From Shouchella rhizosphaerae (lineage in GTDB: Bacteria > Bacillota > Bacilli > Bacillales > Bacillaceae_D): DNA of 64,000 nucleotides. Shown in pieces: positions 18,940 to 30,654 of this stretch. The notes beneath the pieces were generated by a model. The model searched no databases. It saw nothing but the letters and a program-made list of their open reading frames with translations, and had not been told where the DNA came from. Position numbers and translations under genes: made by a program. The stretch is taken from the NCBI RefSeq assembly GCF_900142675.1, contig NZ_FRBS01000010.1:1-64000 (forward strand), written 5' to 3'. Within the stretch, counting starts at the first letter, position 1. Every line of letters begins with the position of its first letter.

Positions 18940-19635
18940 ATGGCTAAAAAAGGCAAGAAATATGCAGACGCTTTAAAGCTTGTAGACCGTGATACGGCTT
19001 ACCAAGCGGAAGAAGCGCTTGAACTAGTAAAGAAAACATCAGTCGCTAAGTTTGACGAAACAGTAGAAGTTGCTGTTCGCCTTGGCGTTGACCCTAAAAA
19101 AGCGGACCAACAAATCCGCGGCGCGGTTGTGCTTCCTCATGGAACAGGCAAAACCCAACGTGTACTAGTATTTGCGAAAGGCGAAAAAGCAAAAGAAGCA
19201 GAAGCGGCTGGAGCAGATTACGTTGGCGAAGACGACCTCATCAACAAAATTAACCAAGGTTGGTTTGATTTTGACGTGATCGTTGCCACTCCTGATATGA
19301 TGGCGCAAGTCGGTAGACTTGGACGGGTGCTTGGACCGAAAGGCCTAATGCCAAACCCGAAAACAGGCACGGTTACATTTGATGTAACAAAAGCCGTTGA
19401 AGAAATCAAAGCGGGTAAAGTGGAGTACCGTGTTGATAAATCAGGCAACATCCATGTGCCAATCGGCAAAGTATCATTCGATACGCCTAAATTGCTGGAA
19501 AACTTCCAAACAATCGTAGAAACACTTCACAAAGTGAAACCGGCAGCTGCAAAAGGAACATATGTGAAGAACATTGCAGTAGCTTCAACGATGGGTCCTG
19601 GAATCCGTGTGACTACGACTGCTTTTGCAAAATAA
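18940..19635 (+). CDS. rplA: 50S ribosomal protein L1
   Basis: L1 forms the mobile stalk by the E site and often represses its own mRNA. The 231-residue product begins [16 protein letters not shown] and carries [20 protein letters not shown] and the signature [21 protein letters not shown]. The ribosome site is GAGGAGG, about 8 bases before the ATG. The L10 leader promoter starts 4 bases after its stop, so rplK-rplA and rplJ-rplL are separate units. Confidence 0.97.
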   Translation: MAKKGKKYADALKLVDRDTAYQAEEALELVKKTSVAKFDETVEVAVRLGVDPKKADQQIRGAVVLPHGTGKTQRVLVFAKGEKAKEAEAAGADYVGEDDLINKINQGWFDFDVIVATPDMMAQVGRLGRVLGPKGLMPNPKTGTVTFDVTKAVEEIKAGKVEYRVDKSGNIHVPIGKVSFDTPKLLENFQTIVETLHKVKPAAAKGTYVKNIAVASTMGPGIRVTTTAFAK

Positions 19636-19638
19636 AAG

Positions 19639-19668
19639 TTGCGCTAGCAATATAACTTGTGTTATGTT
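19639..19668 (+). promoter_or_regulatory. Promoter of rplJ-rplL
   Basis: TTGCGC, an 18-base spacer and TATGTT (19663-19668) preceded by TGT (extended -10), just before the L10 leader. Confidence 0.55.
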
Positions 19669-19674
19669 GGTAGT

Positions 19675-19804
19675 TGGAAATAGAATAGTCATACCGTAGA
19701 CAGCAGGTGCTTCATAGCTTAAATATCCTGCCGAGGTGAGCGAATAGATCTCTTTTTACTAGAGCTTAAAGCCCTCGTGTGTCTTCGTGCCACGAGGGCT
19801 TTTC
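19675..19804 (+). promoter_or_regulatory. L10 leader with attenuator
   Basis: The conserved L10-leader blocks are visible: CCGTAGACAGCAGGTGC (from 19698), then TAAATATCCTGCCGAGGTGAG (kinked stem pairing CAGCAGG with CCTGC). An intrinsic terminator follows: AAAGCCCTCGTG (19768) / CACGAGGGCTTTT (19791-19803). In this family excess L10(L12)4 binds the leader and favours termination. Confidence 0.9.
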
Positions 19805-19851
19805 TATGGAAACTCAAGCGGTGTGCGAACAGTTTTACAGGAGGTGTAACG

Positions 19852-20352
19852 ATGAGCAAAGTTTTAGAGCAAAAACAACAAGTTGTAGCTGAAGTAGCGG
19901 CAAAATTGCGCGACAGCAAATCAACGGTAATTGTTGATTACCGCGGACTGAATGTAGCGCAAGTTACTGAGCTTCGTAAACAGTTGCGTGAAGCTGGCGT
20001 TGAGTACAAAGTATATAAAAATACGCTTGTGCGCCGTGCGACAGCAGAAGCTGGTCTTACTGGCTTGGATGAGCATCTCGTAGGCCCAACTGCGATTGCG
20101 TTTGGTGTCGATGATGTGATTGCTCCTGCAAAAGTGCTAAACGAATTTGCGAAAAACAACGAAGCATTAACAATTAAAACAGGCGTCATCGAAGGGAACA
20201 TTTCGACTGCGGATGAAGTGAAAGCCTTGGCTGAGCTTCCTTCACGCGAAGGACTTCTTTCTATGCTTGCCAACGTCCTTCAAGCGCCAGTTCGCCAATT
20301 TGCACTTGCTGCAAAAGCGGTGGCCGAGCAAAAAGAAGAGCAAGGCGCGTAA
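19852..20352 (+). CDS. rplJ: 50S ribosomal protein L10
   Basis: L10 anchors the L7/L12 dimers of the stalk. The 166-residue product starts [20 protein letters not shown] and contains [20 protein letters not shown] and [12 protein letters not shown], typical of the rRNA-binding domain; the C-terminal helix that holds L12 ends [14 protein letters not shown] 19852 follows ACAGGAGGTGT; the frame is open upstream into the attenuator but that part is not conserved. rplL follows after 54 bases. Confidence 0.97.
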   Translation: MSKVLEQKQQVVAEVAAKLRDSKSTVIVDYRGLNVAQVTELRKQLREAGVEYKVYKNTLVRRATAEAGLTGLDEHLVGPTAIAFGVDDVIAPAKVLNEFAKNNEALTIKTGVIEGNISTADEVKALAELPSREGLLSMLANVLQAPVRQFALAAKAVAEQKEEQGA

Positions 20353-20406
20353 ATTGTTGCTTGCTTAAATGCATTTCATAATGAAAATTGACTAGGAGGA
20401 TTTACA

Positions 20407-20769
20407 ATGAGCAAAGACCAAATCATTGAAGCGATTAAAGAAATGACTGTTCTTGAACTTAATGACCTTGTAAAAGCAATCGAAGAGGAGTTTGGTGTAA
20501 CAGCAGCAGCGCCTGTAGCAGTTGCTGGCGGCGCAGCAGAAGGTGGCGCAGCTGAACAAACTGAATTCGATGTTGTTCTTGAGTCTGCTGGTTCTTCTAA
20601 AATTGGCGTTATCAAAGTGGTTCGCGAAATCACTGGCCTTGGCTTGAAAGAAGCAAAAGCCCTTGTTGACGGTGCTCCGGCTCCAATTAAAGAAGGCGTT
20701 GCGAAAGAAGAAGCCGAAGAAATCAAAGGCAAGCTTGAAGAAGCAGGCGCTAGCGTCGAGTTGAAGTAG
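20407..20769 (+). CDS. rplL: 50S ribosomal protein L7/L12
   Basis: L7/L12 is the multi-copy stalk protein that recruits translation GTPases. The 120-residue product has an N-terminal dimer helix ([20 protein letters not shown]), an alanine/glycine-rich hinge (residues about 35-50) and the factor-binding C-domain with [20 protein letters not shown]. The ribosome site is TAGGAGGA. A strong terminator follows. Confidence 0.97.
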   Translation: MSKDQIIEAIKEMTVLELNDLVKAIEEEFGVTAAAPVAVAGGAAEGGAAEQTEFDVVLESAGSSKIGVIKVVREITGLGLKEAKALVDGAPAPIKEGVAKEEAEEIKGKLEEAGASVELK

Positions 20770-20786
20770 GCGTTTAGCATCGCACA

Positions 20787-20819
20787 AGAAGGCCCGCGGA
20801 TGTCCGCGGGCCTTCTTTT
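20787..20819 (+). terminator. Terminator after rplL
   Basis: AGAAGGCCCGCGGA pairs with TCCGCGGGCCTTCT around a two-base turn and runs into TTTTC. Very stable. Confidence 0.93.
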
Positions 20820-20844
20820 CCCATTCATGAAAGGAGTGAGTGCC

Positions 20845-21459
20845 TTGAGTGAGCATTATTATACAAACAAACCGTCTTCGTCCCATGACGAGAAAACATG
20901 GACGTTCACGCTGCGAGGCGAACCGTTTTCCTTTACAACAGACCGCGGTGTGTTTTCGAAAGGCGAAGTCGATTTTGGGAGTCGGCTTCTCATCGAAACA
21001 TTTGTTTTTCCTGGGCTCGATGGCGATATACTTGATGTAGGCTGCGGGTATGGGCCGATTGGGCTAGCGTTGGCAAAAGCGGACCCTTCAAGGCGGGTTG
21101 TGATGATAGACGTCAATGAACGCGCTTGCCAACTGGCCGAAAAGAACGCCAAAGCGAACGGTGTGAAAAATGCCGACATTCATTTCGATGAACGAGGCTT
21201 AGCTGGGTTTGAGCGGTCTGCCCGTTATGCTGCCGTTGTAACGAATCCGCCGATCCGCGCTGGAAAGGACGTCGTCCACGACATTTACGAACAAGCGTAC
21301 GAACGGTTAATTCCTGAGGGAGAATGTTGGGTAGTGATTCAAAAAAAGCAAGGGGCGCCATCAACCAAGCAAAAGTTAGCTGAGCTATTTGGGGCGGAAA
21401 ATGTCGAGGTCAAGGGGAAAAAGAAGGGTTATTATGTCTTTCTTGCAAAAAAGAATTGA
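20845..21459 (+). CDS. ybxB: YbxB, RsmC-like class I methyltransferase
   Basis: The 204-residue product is a SAM-dependent methyltransferase of the RsmC type: motif I LDVGCGYGPIG (about residues 63-73), motif II MIDVNERA, and motif IV TNPPIRAG, whose NPP is typical of amino-group methylases acting on rRNA. The exact target base is not established from sequence. Start is TTG 20845, eight bases after AAAGGAG; a longer in-frame start would lie inside the rplL terminator. Its stop overlaps the predicted rpoB promoter. Confidence 0.9.
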   Translation: MSEHYYTNKPSSSHDEKTWTFTLRGEPFSFTTDRGVFSKGEVDFGSRLLIETFVFPGLDGDILDVGCGYGPIGLALAKADPSRRVVMIDVNERACQLAEKNAKANGVKNADIHFDERGLAGFERSARYAAVVTNPPIRAGKDVVHDIYEQAYERLIPEGECWVVIQKKQGAPSTKQKLAELFGAENVEVKGKKKGYYVFLAKKN

Positions 21460-21484
21460 CTGCTGGTTTTGACTATGATATTAT
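21456..21484 (+). promoter_or_regulatory. Promoter of rpoB-rpoC
   Basis: TTGACT (21456-21461), a 17-base spacer and TATTAT (21479-21484) with TGA before it. The -35 overlaps the ybxB stop. Weaker -10-like elements occur downstream (TACAAT 21575), so the start point is not certain. Confidence 0.6.
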
Positions 21485-21777
21485 CATTTAATGCGTATAA
21501 CTGCCTAATTTGCCGTTTCCAGATTCATGAGGAAAGACTCAGTGATTGAAACGGTTCATTTTTGGTTATGCTAGTACAATGGGTTTTGTTCTCGTAAAAA
21601 AGGTTCCTGATTTTCATACTATAAAGCTTTTTTGCGGTTTTGTATAGTCTCTTCGCAGATTCGATACAAAAACAAGCCTTTTTGTCTGAACGGGTACCTC
21701 TGTTTATAGGTTTTTTTATGCAGCTTATAAACAGTGTTTTTTAGATACTATAACGCGAGATTTAAGGGGTGAATCAG
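21485..21777 (+). promoter_or_regulatory. Long structured leader of rpoB
   Basis: This gene-free leader has three perfect inverted repeats: CCGTTTC/GAAACGG (21513-21554, enclosing TGAG/CTCA), TTTTGTAT/ATACAAAA (21638-21671) and TGTTTATA/TATAAACA (21701-21733), the last followed by GTGTTTTTT. The third resembles a weak terminator. No known leader family was recognised. Confidence 0.5.
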
Positions 21778-24700
21778 TTGACAGGTCAACTAATTCAGTA
21801 TGGACGTCACCGCCAGCGGAGAAGCTATGCGCGAATTAATGAAGTGCTCGAACTGCCAAACTTGATTGAAATTCAAACAGCTTCTTATCAATGGTTTCTT
21901 GATGAGGGTTTGCGGGAGATGTTTCAAGACATTTCACCGATCCAAGACTTCACTGGCAATTTAGTGTTAGAGTTTATTGATTACAGTCTAGGAGAACCAA
22001 AGTATCCTGTTGATGAGTCAAAAGAGCGTGACGTGACCTTTGCCGCTCCTCTACGTGTCAAAGTTCGCCTTATTAATAAAGAGACAGGCGAAGTAAAAGA
22101 ACAGGAAGTCTTTATGGGCGATTTCCCGTTGATGACAGAAACAGGGACATTTATCATCAATGGCGCTGAGCGCGTTATCGTTTCTCAGCTTGTTCGCTCA
22201 CCGAGCGTTTACTATAGCCAAAAGCTCGACAAAAACGGAAAAAAAGGCTTTACTGCCACTGTCATTCCGAACCGCGGAGCGTGGCTTGAGCTTGAGACAG
22301 ATGCAAAAGATATTGTTTATGTACGTATTGACCGTACTCGTAAAATTCCAGTTACAGTACTTTTGCGTGCTCTAGGCTTTGGGTCTGATCAAGAAATCGT
22401 TGACCTTTTAGGCGAAAACGAGTATTTGCGCAACACGCTAGAGAAAGACAATACGGATTCAACCGATAAAGCGCTGCTTGAAATCTATGAGCGTTTGCGC
22501 CCAGGCGAGCCGCCAACAGTAGAAAATGCGAAAAGCTTGCTTGAATCTCGCTTTTTCGATCCTAAGCGTTATGACCTCGCAAATGTCGGTCGTTATAAAA
22601 TAAATAAAAAGCTTCATATCAAAAATCGGCTATTTAACCAACGTTTGGCGGAAAAGCTTGTTGATCCGGAGACAGGCGAAGTTCTAGCTGAAGAGGGAAC
22701 ACTGCTTGACCGGAGAACGTTGGATAAACTGATCCCGCATTTGGAGAAAAATGTTGGTTTCCGTACAGCTCGAACATCTGGCGGCGTTCTTGAGGAATCC
22801 GACGTCGAAATCCAATCGGTTAAAATTTATGTAGCAGATGACTATGAGGGCGAGCGCGTCATTTCCGTTATTAGCAACGGCATGGTTGAACGCGACGTAA
22901 AACATATTGCCCCTGCGGATATCATCGCTTCCATCAGCTATTTCTTCAACTTGCTGCATGGTGTCGGCGATACAGACGACATTGACCATTTGGGCAACCG
23001 CCGTCTCCGTTCGGTTGGGGAACTGCTGCAAAACCAATTCCGAATTGGCCTTTCTCGGATGGAACGCGTCGTGCGTGAACGGATGTCCATTCAAGACCCG
23101 AATGTGATTACGCCACAAGCGCTTATTAACATTCGCCCAGTCATCGCATCGATTAAAGAGTTCTTTGGTAGCTCGCAGCTTTCACAGTTCATGGACCAAA
23201 CGAACCCACTTGCTGAACTGACGCATAAGCGCCGACTTTCTGCGCTAGGCCCAGGAGGTTTAACTCGTGAGCGTGCTGGAATGGAAGTACGTGACGTTCA
23301 CTATTCCCATTACGGGCGGATGTGTCCGATTGAAACGCCGGAAGGCCCGAACATTGGCTTGATTAACACGCTGTCCTCTTACGCGAAAGTGAATGAGTTC
23401 GGTTTTATGGAAACACCATACCGCCGTGTTGACCCTGAAACAGGGAAAGTAACATCGCGAATCGACTATTTAACAGCCGATGAAGAGGACAATTATGTAG
23501 TTGCCCAAGCCAATGCGAAGCTGAATGATGACGGATCGTTTGTCGATGATAACATCATTGCCCGCTTCCGCGGTGAAAACACCGTCGTTCCTTGCGACCG
23601 TGTCGACTATATGGACGTTTCGCCTAAACAAGTTGTTTCTGCGGCGACGTCATGTATTCCGTTTTTGGAAAATGACGACTCGAACCGCGCACTAATGGGC
23701 GCAAACATGCAGCGCCAAGCCGTGCCTTTGCTCGTTCCAGAAGCACCGCTTGTCGGAACAGGGATGGAGCACGTGTCTGCTAAAGATTCAGGGGCTGCCG
23801 TTGTCTCAAAATATGCCGGTATCGTTGAACGTGTTACTGCTAAAGAAATTTGGGTCCGCCGCATCGAAGAAGTAGATGGCAAAGAAACGAAAGGCGACCT
23901 TGATAAATACAAACTACAAAAATTTGTGCGCTCCAACCAGGGCACAAGTTATAATCAGCGCCCGATTGTACGCGAAGGCGATCGCATTGAAAAACGTGAA
24001 ATCTTAGCAGATGGTCCTTCAATGGAGATGGGCGAAATGGCGCTTGGCCGCAACGTGCTTGTCGCCTTTATGACATGGGATGGCTACAACTACGAGGATG
24101 CGATCATTTTAAGTGAGCGCCTTGTCAAAGATGACGTTTATACGTCCATCCATATCGAGGAATATGAATCGGATGCCCGTGATACAAAACTCGGACCTGA
24201 AGAGATTACACGCGATATTCCGAACGTTGGTGAGGATGCATTACGCAACCTTGACGAGCGGGGAATTATTCGCATCGGGGCTGAAGTTAAAGATGGCGAC
24301 ATTCTTGTTGGTAAAGTAACGCCAAAAGGTGTAACAGAGCTGACGGCAGAAGAACGCCTCTTGCACGCGATTTTTGGAGAGAAAGCCCGTGAAGTGCGGG
24401 ATACTTCATTGCGTGCACCGCATGGTGGAGACGGAATCGTTCTTGACGTGAAAATCTTTAACCGTGAAGACGGCGATGAACTTCCTCCAGGCGTCAACCA
24501 ACTTGTCCGTGTCTACATCGTACAAAAGCGGAAAATTAACCAAGGCGATAAAATGGCTGGCCGTCACGGGAACAAAGGGGTTATTTCCCGAATCCTGCCA
24601 GAAGAAGATATGCCGTTTTTACCAGATGGAACGCCTGTTGACATTATGTTAAACCCACTTGGCGTACCTTCGCGGATGAATATCGGACAAGTGCTTGAAC

Positions 24701-25320
24701 TTCATCTTGGTATGGCTGCCCGCAAACTAGGCATCCATGTGGCGTCTCCAGTATTTGACGGCGCTAGTGAAGAAGACGTTTGGGGCACATTGGAAGAAGC
24801 AGGCATGGCCCGAGACGGAAAAACGATTTTATATGATGGCCGTACTGGCGAACCGTTTGACAATCGTGTATCTGTTGGGATTATGTACATGATCAAGCTT
24901 GCCCACATGGTTGACGACAAGCTCCATGCCCGGTCAACAGGCCCGTACTCACTCGTTACGCAGCAGCCTCTTGGCGGTAAAGCTCAATTTGGTGGACAGC
25001 GTTTCGGGGAAATGGAAGTATGGGCACTGGAAGCATACGGTGCTGCTTACACGCTCCAAGAAATTCTCACTGTTAAATCAGATGACGTTGTTGGTCGTGT
25101 GAAAACGTACGAGGCAATTGTAAAAGGGGAAAACGTTCCTGAGCCAGGGGTGCCGGAATCGTTTAAAGTCCTCATTAAAGAATTGCAATCGTTGGGCATG
25201 GACGTGAAGATGCTCTCCAGCAACGAAGAAGAAATTGAAATGCGCGAGCTGGATGACGAAGAAGACCAAACGTCTGAAAAACTCAACCTCAATTTAGAGA
25301 CGAACGAATCACAACTATAA
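21778..25320 (+). CDS. rpoB: RNA polymerase beta subunit
   Basis: RpoB forms one pincer of RNA polymerase. The 1180-residue product starts at TTG 21778 ([20 protein letters not shown]), eight bases after AAGGGG; a GTG at 21769 is a less likely start. The rifampicin region reads [13 protein letters not shown]...[15 protein letters not shown], the usual drug-sensitive residues. [15 protein letters not shown] and the C-terminal [20 protein letters not shown], which contacts beta-prime, are intact. The acidic C-terminal tail differs from B. subtilis. It is followed by an unusually long spacer before rpoC. Confidence 0.98.
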
Positions 25321-25330
25321 AGGGCGGGTG

Positions 25331-25468
25331 AGATGCGAATAGAACGTGTGTTCATGAGCAACAGTGCTTGCGCATGGAAGGACCGTTCTAAAGCAGATGA
25401 CCGAGGACGCTTGTCAGACGAGGAGTGCAGCCGAGGGAAGATGCGAATAGAACGTGTGTTCATGAGCA
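25331..25468 (+). repeat. Exact 30-bp direct repeat in the rpoB-rpoC spacer
   Basis: Positions 25331-25360 and 25439-25468 are identical over 30 bp (core GCGAATAGAACGTGTGTTCA), with a period of 108 bp. The intervening DNA contains GACGAGGAGTGCAGCCGAGG and ATGACCGAG, similar to elements in the repeat before the 5S gene. Confidence 0.85.
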
Positions 25469-25476
25469 TATGACCG

Positions 25477-25545
25477 AGACAAACGACGACGTATGCGAGC
25501 GTTTGTCTACAGTCTGAGGGGAGAAACATTCGTTTCTTCCCCTTT
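25477..25545 (+). terminator. Paired hairpins before rpoC
   Basis: AGACAAACG/CGTTTGTCT (25477-25508) is a perfect 9-bp stem. It is followed by GGGGAGAAAC-ATTC-GTTTCTTCCCC (25518-25542, one bulge) and TTT. An alternative pairing uses CTGAGGGG with CCCCTCAAG. Partial termination or mRNA processing between rpoB and rpoC is possible. Confidence 0.5.
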
Positions 25546-25613
25546 GCCCCTCAAGAATAATCCGCATTGAACAGTTACCCACATTGGGTGAAATCATAAG
25601 GGAGGTTGGCCCC

Positions 25614-28600
25614 TTGATCGATGTAAATAACTTTGAATACATGAAAATTGGTTTGGCATCACCAAATAAAATCCGCTCGTGGTCCCGTGGAGAAGTTAAA
25701 AAACCAGAAACAATCAACTACCGGACATTAAAGCCGGAAAAAGATGGTTTGTTCTGTGAGCGTATTTTTGGGCCGCAGAAAGACTGGGAATGCCATTGCG
25801 GAAAATATAAGCGTGTCCGTTACAAAGGGGTCGTTTGCGACCGCTGCGGCGTTGAAGTTACCCGTGCAAAAGTGCGCCGGGAACGGATGGGGCATATTGA
25901 GCTTGCCGCTCCTGTGTCGCATATTTGGTATTTTAAGGGAATTCCAAGTCGGATGGGCCTCGTGCTTGATATGTCGCCCCGTTCCCTTGAGGAAGTCATT
26001 TACTTCGCTTCTTATGTAGTGACTGAACCAGGCGATACACCACTAGAGAAAAAACAGCTTTTGTCAGAGAAAGAGTACCGTGCTTATTACGATAAATACG
26101 GCCGTACATTTACAGCTTCTATGGGTGCGGAAGCGATTCGCAAATTGCTTGCCGACATTGACTTGCAAAAAGAAGTCAATGCCCTGAAAGAAGAGCTCGA
26201 AACCGCGCAAGGGCAACGGCGTACACGTGCGATTAAACGGCTAGAAGTGCTGGAAGCATTCCGCAATTCTGGTAACGAACCGTCATGGATGGTGCTTGAT
26301 GTTCTTCCTGTCATTCCGCCAGAATTACGGCCAATGGTACAGCTAGACGGTGGCCGTTTTGCTACTTCTGATTTAAATGACTTGTACCGCCGCGTCATTA
26401 ACCGCAATAACCGTTTGAAACGGTTGCTTGATTTAGGGGCGCCGAACATTATTGTGCAAAATGAGAAGCGGATGCTTCAAGAAGCGGTCGATGCCTTGAT
26501 TGATAATGGCCGCCGCGGCCGCCCAGTTACTGGCCCAGGGAACCGTCCGTTAAAATCATTGTCCCATATGCTAAAAGGGAAACAAGGGCGTTTTCGCCAA
26601 AACTTGCTTGGAAAACGGGTTGACTACTCTGGCCGTTCGGTTATCGTAGTTGGTCCTAACTTGAAAATGTACCAATGCGGGCTTCCGAAAGAAATGGCGC
26701 TAGAATTATTTAAGCCTTTTGTGATGAAAGAGCTTGTTTCTAAAGGGCTTGCCCATAACATTAAGAGCGCTAAGCGGAAAGTCGAGCGTGTCCAGCCAGA
26801 AGTGTGGGATGTGCTTGAAGAAGTTATTCGCGAGCACCCTGTACTCCTGAACCGTGCACCGACATTGCACCGTCTTGGAATTCAAGCGTTTGAGCCTATC
26901 TTAGTAGAAGGCCGTGCAATTAAATTGCACCCGCTTGTCTGTACAGCATACAACGCCGACTTTGACGGCGACCAAATGGCTGTCCACGTGCCGTTGTCGG
27001 CAGAAGCGCAAGCGGAAGCACGCATTCTGATGCTTGCTGCACAAAACATCTTGAACCCTAAAGATGGCAAACCTGTTGTAACGCCTTCTCAAGATATGGT
27101 TTTAGGTAACTATTATTTGACCATGGAAAATGCAAATGCCCGTGGGGAAGGCTCTGTATTTAAAGATTCCAACGAGGCGTTGATCGCGTATCAAAACGGC
27201 TATGTCCACTTGCATACACGCATCGCTGTTCCAGTGGCATCGCTGAATAAACCGACGTTTGCTGATGAAGAGTCGAACATGTTGCTATTGACGACAGTCG
27301 GAAAACTTTTGTTTAACGAGATTATGCCTGACTCGTTCCCGTACATTAATGAGCCGACGGCGTCGAACTTGGAAGTGAAGACGCCAGAAAAATACTTGGT
27401 GCCAAGCAACACCAATGTAAAAGAACTCTTGAAAGAACGGGATCTCGTTCCGCCATTTAAGAAAGGGTTTCTTGGAAACATCATTTCGGAAGTCTTCAAG
27501 AAATTCAAGATTACGGAAACGTCTAAGATGCTTGACCGGATGAAAGACCTTGGCTTTAAGTATTCGACGAAAGCCGGTATCACGGTAGGCGTGTCAGACA
27601 TTGTCGTCCTTTCCGAGAAGAAAGAAATTCTTGATGAAGCGGACAAAAAAGTAGAGCGCATTATGAAGCAATTTCGCCGTGGTTTGATCACGGAAGAAGA
27701 GCGCTACGACCGCGTTATCTCAATTTGGAGCGACGCCAAAGACTTAATCCAAAGCAAGCTTATGGGTACGCTTGATGCGCGCAACCCAATCTTCATGATG
27801 AGTGATTCAGGCGCTCGTGGTAACGCCTCAAACTTTACCCAGCTTGCTGGTATGCGTGGTTTGATGGCCAACCCATCTGGACGGATCATTGAACTTCCAA
27901 TTAAATCGAGCTTCCGTGAAGGGCTGACAGTCCTTGAGTACTTTATTTCAACGCACGGCGCCCGGAAAGGTCTTGCCGATACAGCGCTCAAAACGGCTGA
28001 CTCAGGTTACTTGACGCGCCGCCTTGTTGACGTAGCCCAAGATGTCATTGTTCGTGAAAATGACTGTGGCACAGACCGAGGTTTGGAAGTGACGGCGATC
28101 AAAGAAGGCACCGAAACGATTGAAGGCCTTTATGACCGTTTAGTTGGCCGTGTTGCTTTCAAAACGGTGCGTCATCCAGAAACGGATGAAGTCCTTGTCC
28201 GCCGTGGCGAGTTGATGAATGAGGATACAGCTAAACAAATTGTTGATGCTGGTGTGGAATCAGTAACAATCCGGTCTGTCTTCACTTGTAACACCCATCA
28301 CGGCGTGTGTAAGGCTTGCTATGGCCGCAACCTTGCTACGGGCAGCGATGTAGAAGTTGGCGAAGCAGTTGGTATTATCGCTGCCCAGTCCATCGGTGAA
28401 CCGGGAACGCAGCTAACAATGCGGACGTTCCATACAGGCGGTGTTGCTGGAGACGATATTACCCAAGGTCTTCCACGTATTCAAGAGCTGTTTGAAGCCC
28501 GTAATCCAAAAGGGCAGGCCGTTATTACCGAAATTGACGGCGATGTGGTTGATGTCAGAGACGGCGACAAACGTGAAGTCACTGTACAAAGTGAACTCGA

Positions 28601-29234
28601 GACGAAAAATTACTCGATTCCGTATGGCTCTCGTTTGAAAGTGGCAGTCGGGGACAAGGTTGTTGCTGGCCAAACGTTAACAGAAGGTTCGATTGATCCA
28701 AAAGAACTTCTGAAAGTAACGGGTATGGGTGGCGTACAAGAATACTTGCTCCGCGAAGTCCAAAAAGTATACCGTCTCCAAGGGGTAGAAATTGGCGATA
28801 AGCACGTTGAAGTAATGGTTCGGCAAATGCTTCGCAAAGTGCGTGTCGTTGATGCTGGAGATACAGGCATTCTTCCTGGCTCTCTCGTTGAAATTCAACG
28901 CTTTAACGAAGCGAACAAGAAAGTATTGTTAAGCAATATGCGTCCGGCTACCGGCCGCCCAGTGCTGTTAGGCATTACGAAAGCGTCACTTGAAACGGAT
29001 TCCTTCTTGTCTGCTGCTTCCTTCCAAGAAACAACACGTGTCTTGACGGATGCCGCTATAAAAGGAAAACGCGACGAGTTGCTTGGCTTGAAAGAAAATG
29101 TCATCATCGGCAAACTCGTTCCTGCTGGAACAGGGCTGGCTCGCTATAAAACGCTCGGCATTCATTCCGCGCATGATGAAAGAGCGGAGAATGAAGAAGC
29201 GGGTACGCCAGAAGAAGTGCTTGTCCAAGATTAA
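25614..29234 (+). CDS. rpoC: RNA polymerase beta-prime subunit
   Basis: RpoC carries the catalytic magnesium. The 1206-residue product starts at TTG 25614 (then [15 protein letters not shown]), eight bases after AAGGGAGG. It has the N-terminal zinc motif (CHCGKYK...CDRCG), the catalytic NADFDGDQ with aspartates 449, 451 and 453, the trigger-loop region [15 protein letters not shown], and the second zinc cluster CGTDRG...[13 protein letters not shown]. An in-frame GTG at 25584 is not preferred because it has no ribosome site. Confidence 0.98.
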   Translation: MIDVNNFEYMKIGLASPNKIRSWSRGEVKKPETINYRTLKPEKDGLFCERIFGPQKDWECHCGKYKRVRYKGVVCDRCGVEVTRAKVRRERMGHIELAAPVSHIWYFKGIPSRMGLVLDMSPRSLEEVIYFASYVVTEPGDTPLEKKQLLSEKEYRAYYDKYGRTFTASMGAEAIRKLLADIDLQKEVNALKEELETAQGQRRTRAIKRLEVLEAFRNSGNEPSWMVLDVLPVIPPELRPMVQLDGGRFATSDLNDLYRRVINRNNRLKRLLDLGAPNIIVQNEKRMLQEAVDALIDNGRRGRPVTGPGNRPLKSLSHMLKGKQGRFRQNLLGKRVDYSGRSVIVVGPNLKMYQCGLPKEMALELFKPFVMKELVSKGLAHNIKSAKRKVERVQPEVWDVLEEVIREHPVLLNRAPTLHRLGIQAFEPILVEGRAIKLHPLVCTAYNADFDGDQMAVHVPLSAEAQAEARILMLAAQNILNPKDGKPVVTPSQDMVLGNYYLTMENANARGEGSVFKDSNEALIAYQNGYVHLHTRIAVPVASLNKPTFADEESNMLLLTTVGKLLFNEIMPDSFPYINEPTASNLEVKTPEKYLVPSNTNVKELLKERDLVPPFKKGFLGNIISEVFKKFKITETSKMLDRMKDLGFKYSTKAGITVGVSDIVVLSEKKEILDEADKKVERIMKQFRRGLITEEERYDRVISIWSDAKDLIQSKLMGTLDARNPIFMMSDSGARGNASNFTQLAGMRGLMANPSGRIIELPIKSSFREGLTVLEYFISTHGARKGLADTALKTADSGYLTRRLVDVAQDVIVRENDCGTDRGLEVTAIKEGTETIEGLYDRLVGRVAFKTVRHPETDEVLVRRGELMNEDTAKQIVDAGVESVTIRSVFTCNTHHGVCKACYGRNLATGSDVEVGEAVGIIAAQSIGEPGTQLTMRTFHTGGVAGDDITQGLPRIQELFEARNPKGQAVITEIDGDVVDVRDGDKREVTVQSELETKNYSIPYGSRLKVAVGDKVVAGQTLTEGSIDPKELLKVTGMGGVQEYLLREVQKVYRLQGVEIGDKHVEVMVRQMLRKVRVVDAGDTGILPGSLVEIQRFNEANKKVLLSNMRPATGRPVLLGITKASLETDSFLSAASFQETTRVLTDAAIKGKRDELLGLKENVIIGKLVPAGTGLARYKTLGIHSAHDERAENEEAGTPEEVLVQD

Positions 29235-29249
29235 TTTTAGAATCGCCGC

Positions 29250-29286
29250 GATAGGCTGTTGACACAGCCTATCAGGCGGTGATAAT
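29250..29286 (+). promoter_or_regulatory. Promoter of ybxF-rpsL nested in an inverted repeat
   Basis: TTGACA (29259-29264), a 16-base spacer and GATAAT (29281-29286). The -35 sits in the loop of a perfect 10-bp inverted repeat GATAGGCTGT/ACAGCCTATC (29250-29273). The repeat could be an operator or the hairpin ending rpoC, though no T tract follows. Confidence 0.65.
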
Positions 29287-29334
29287 ATATCAAAGTGTGC
29301 CTGATGAGGCCTGTTGCTTTGGAGGATGAGAATG

Positions 29335-29583
29335 ATGTCTTATGAAAAAGTGGAGCAGGCAAAAGATCCGATTATCGGTAAGAAACAGACACAAAAAGCT
29401 TTACACGCTCGTTTAGTCAGTGAATTGTACGTGGCAAAAGACGCTGACCCACGAGTTGTGGCAGACGTAGTGGAAGCCGCGAAAGATACAGATGTGACGG
29501 TCGTGTATGTCGACTCAATGAAACGGCTAGGAAAAGCTTGCGGAATTGATGTTGGCGCTGCTGCTGTAGCGTTAAGGAAGTAA
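29335..29583 (+). CDS. ybxF: YbxF, L7Ae-family ribosomal/K-turn-binding protein
   Basis: The 82-residue product belongs to the L7Ae/L30e family, whose Bacillus YbxF binds K-turn RNA and associates with ribosomes. It contains [14 protein letters not shown] and the family signature [18 protein letters not shown]. Two adjacent ATG codons are present; 29335 is chosen because GGAGGA lies 8 bases before it and relatives start MSY. It is first in the str group with rpsL, rpsG, fusA and tuf. Confidence 0.92.
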   Translation: MSYEKVEQAKDPIIGKKQTQKALHARLVSELYVAKDADPRVVADVVEAAKDTDVTVVYVDSMKRLGKACGIDVGAAAVALRK

Positions 29584-29658
29584 CGATATTGTTTGGCGCT
29601 TACGCCTTACAATATATTCTTTTGCCTAAACATGAACCACCTGGATCAGTGGTCTTAA

Positions 29659-30102
<444 letters not shown>

Positions 30103-30145
30103 CCTACGTTTTTAATGTAGATAAATGTTGAAAGGAGGGGGAAAC

Positions 30146-30616
30146 ATGCCTCGTAAAGGTCCAGTTGCACGTCGTGACGTATTGCCTGATCCAATATACA
30201 ATTCTAAACTTGTTACCCGCCTCATTAACCGCATCATGGTTGACGGGAAGCGTGGAACAGCACAAACGATTCTTTATAATGCGTTTGAACTAGTAAAAGA
30301 GCGTAGCGGTAACGATCCAATGGAAGTATTCGATCAAGCGTTGAAAAACATTATGCCTGTCCTTGAAGTGAAAGCTCGCCGTGTCGGCGGTTCTAACTAT
30401 CAAGTGCCAATCGAAGTAAAACCAGAGCGTCGTACGACTCTAGGTTTGCGTTGGTTGGTCAATTACGCGCGTCTTCGTGGCGAAAAGACAATGGAAGAGC
30501 GTCTCGCTAACGAAATTCTTGATGCAGCCAACAATGCTGGCGCAGCTGTCAAGAAGCGCGAAGACACGCACAAAATGGCAGAAGCGAACAAAGCGTTTGC
30601 TCATTACCGTTGGTAA
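30146..30616 (+). CDS. rpsG: 30S ribosomal protein S7
   Basis: S7 nucleates assembly of the 30S head and often represses its own operon. The 156-residue product starts [20 protein letters not shown] at ATG 30146, after AAAGGAGGGGGAAAC, rather than an in-frame ATG at 30125 that lies before that site. [14 protein letters not shown] and [16 protein letters not shown] are conserved rRNA-contact segments. Confidence 0.97.
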   Translation: MPRKGPVARRDVLPDPIYNSKLVTRLINRIMVDGKRGTAQTILYNAFELVKERSGNDPMEVFDQALKNIMPVLEVKARRVGGSNYQVPIEVKPERRTTLGLRWLVNYARLRGEKTMEERLANEILDAANNAGAAVKKREDTHKMAEANKAFAHYRW

Positions 30617-30654
30617 GAATTTTATTCACTCGATAGAGAAAGGAGAACGAACCT

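Noticed and set aside
19777-19851. 25-residue extension of L10
   Set aside because: It overlaps the attenuator hairpin, is unlike other L10 proteins, and ATG 19852 has a proper ribosome site.
25331-25468. CRISPR-like repeat
   Set aside because: Only two copies, separated by 78 bp of non-spacer-like DNA, with no third copy and no cas genes.
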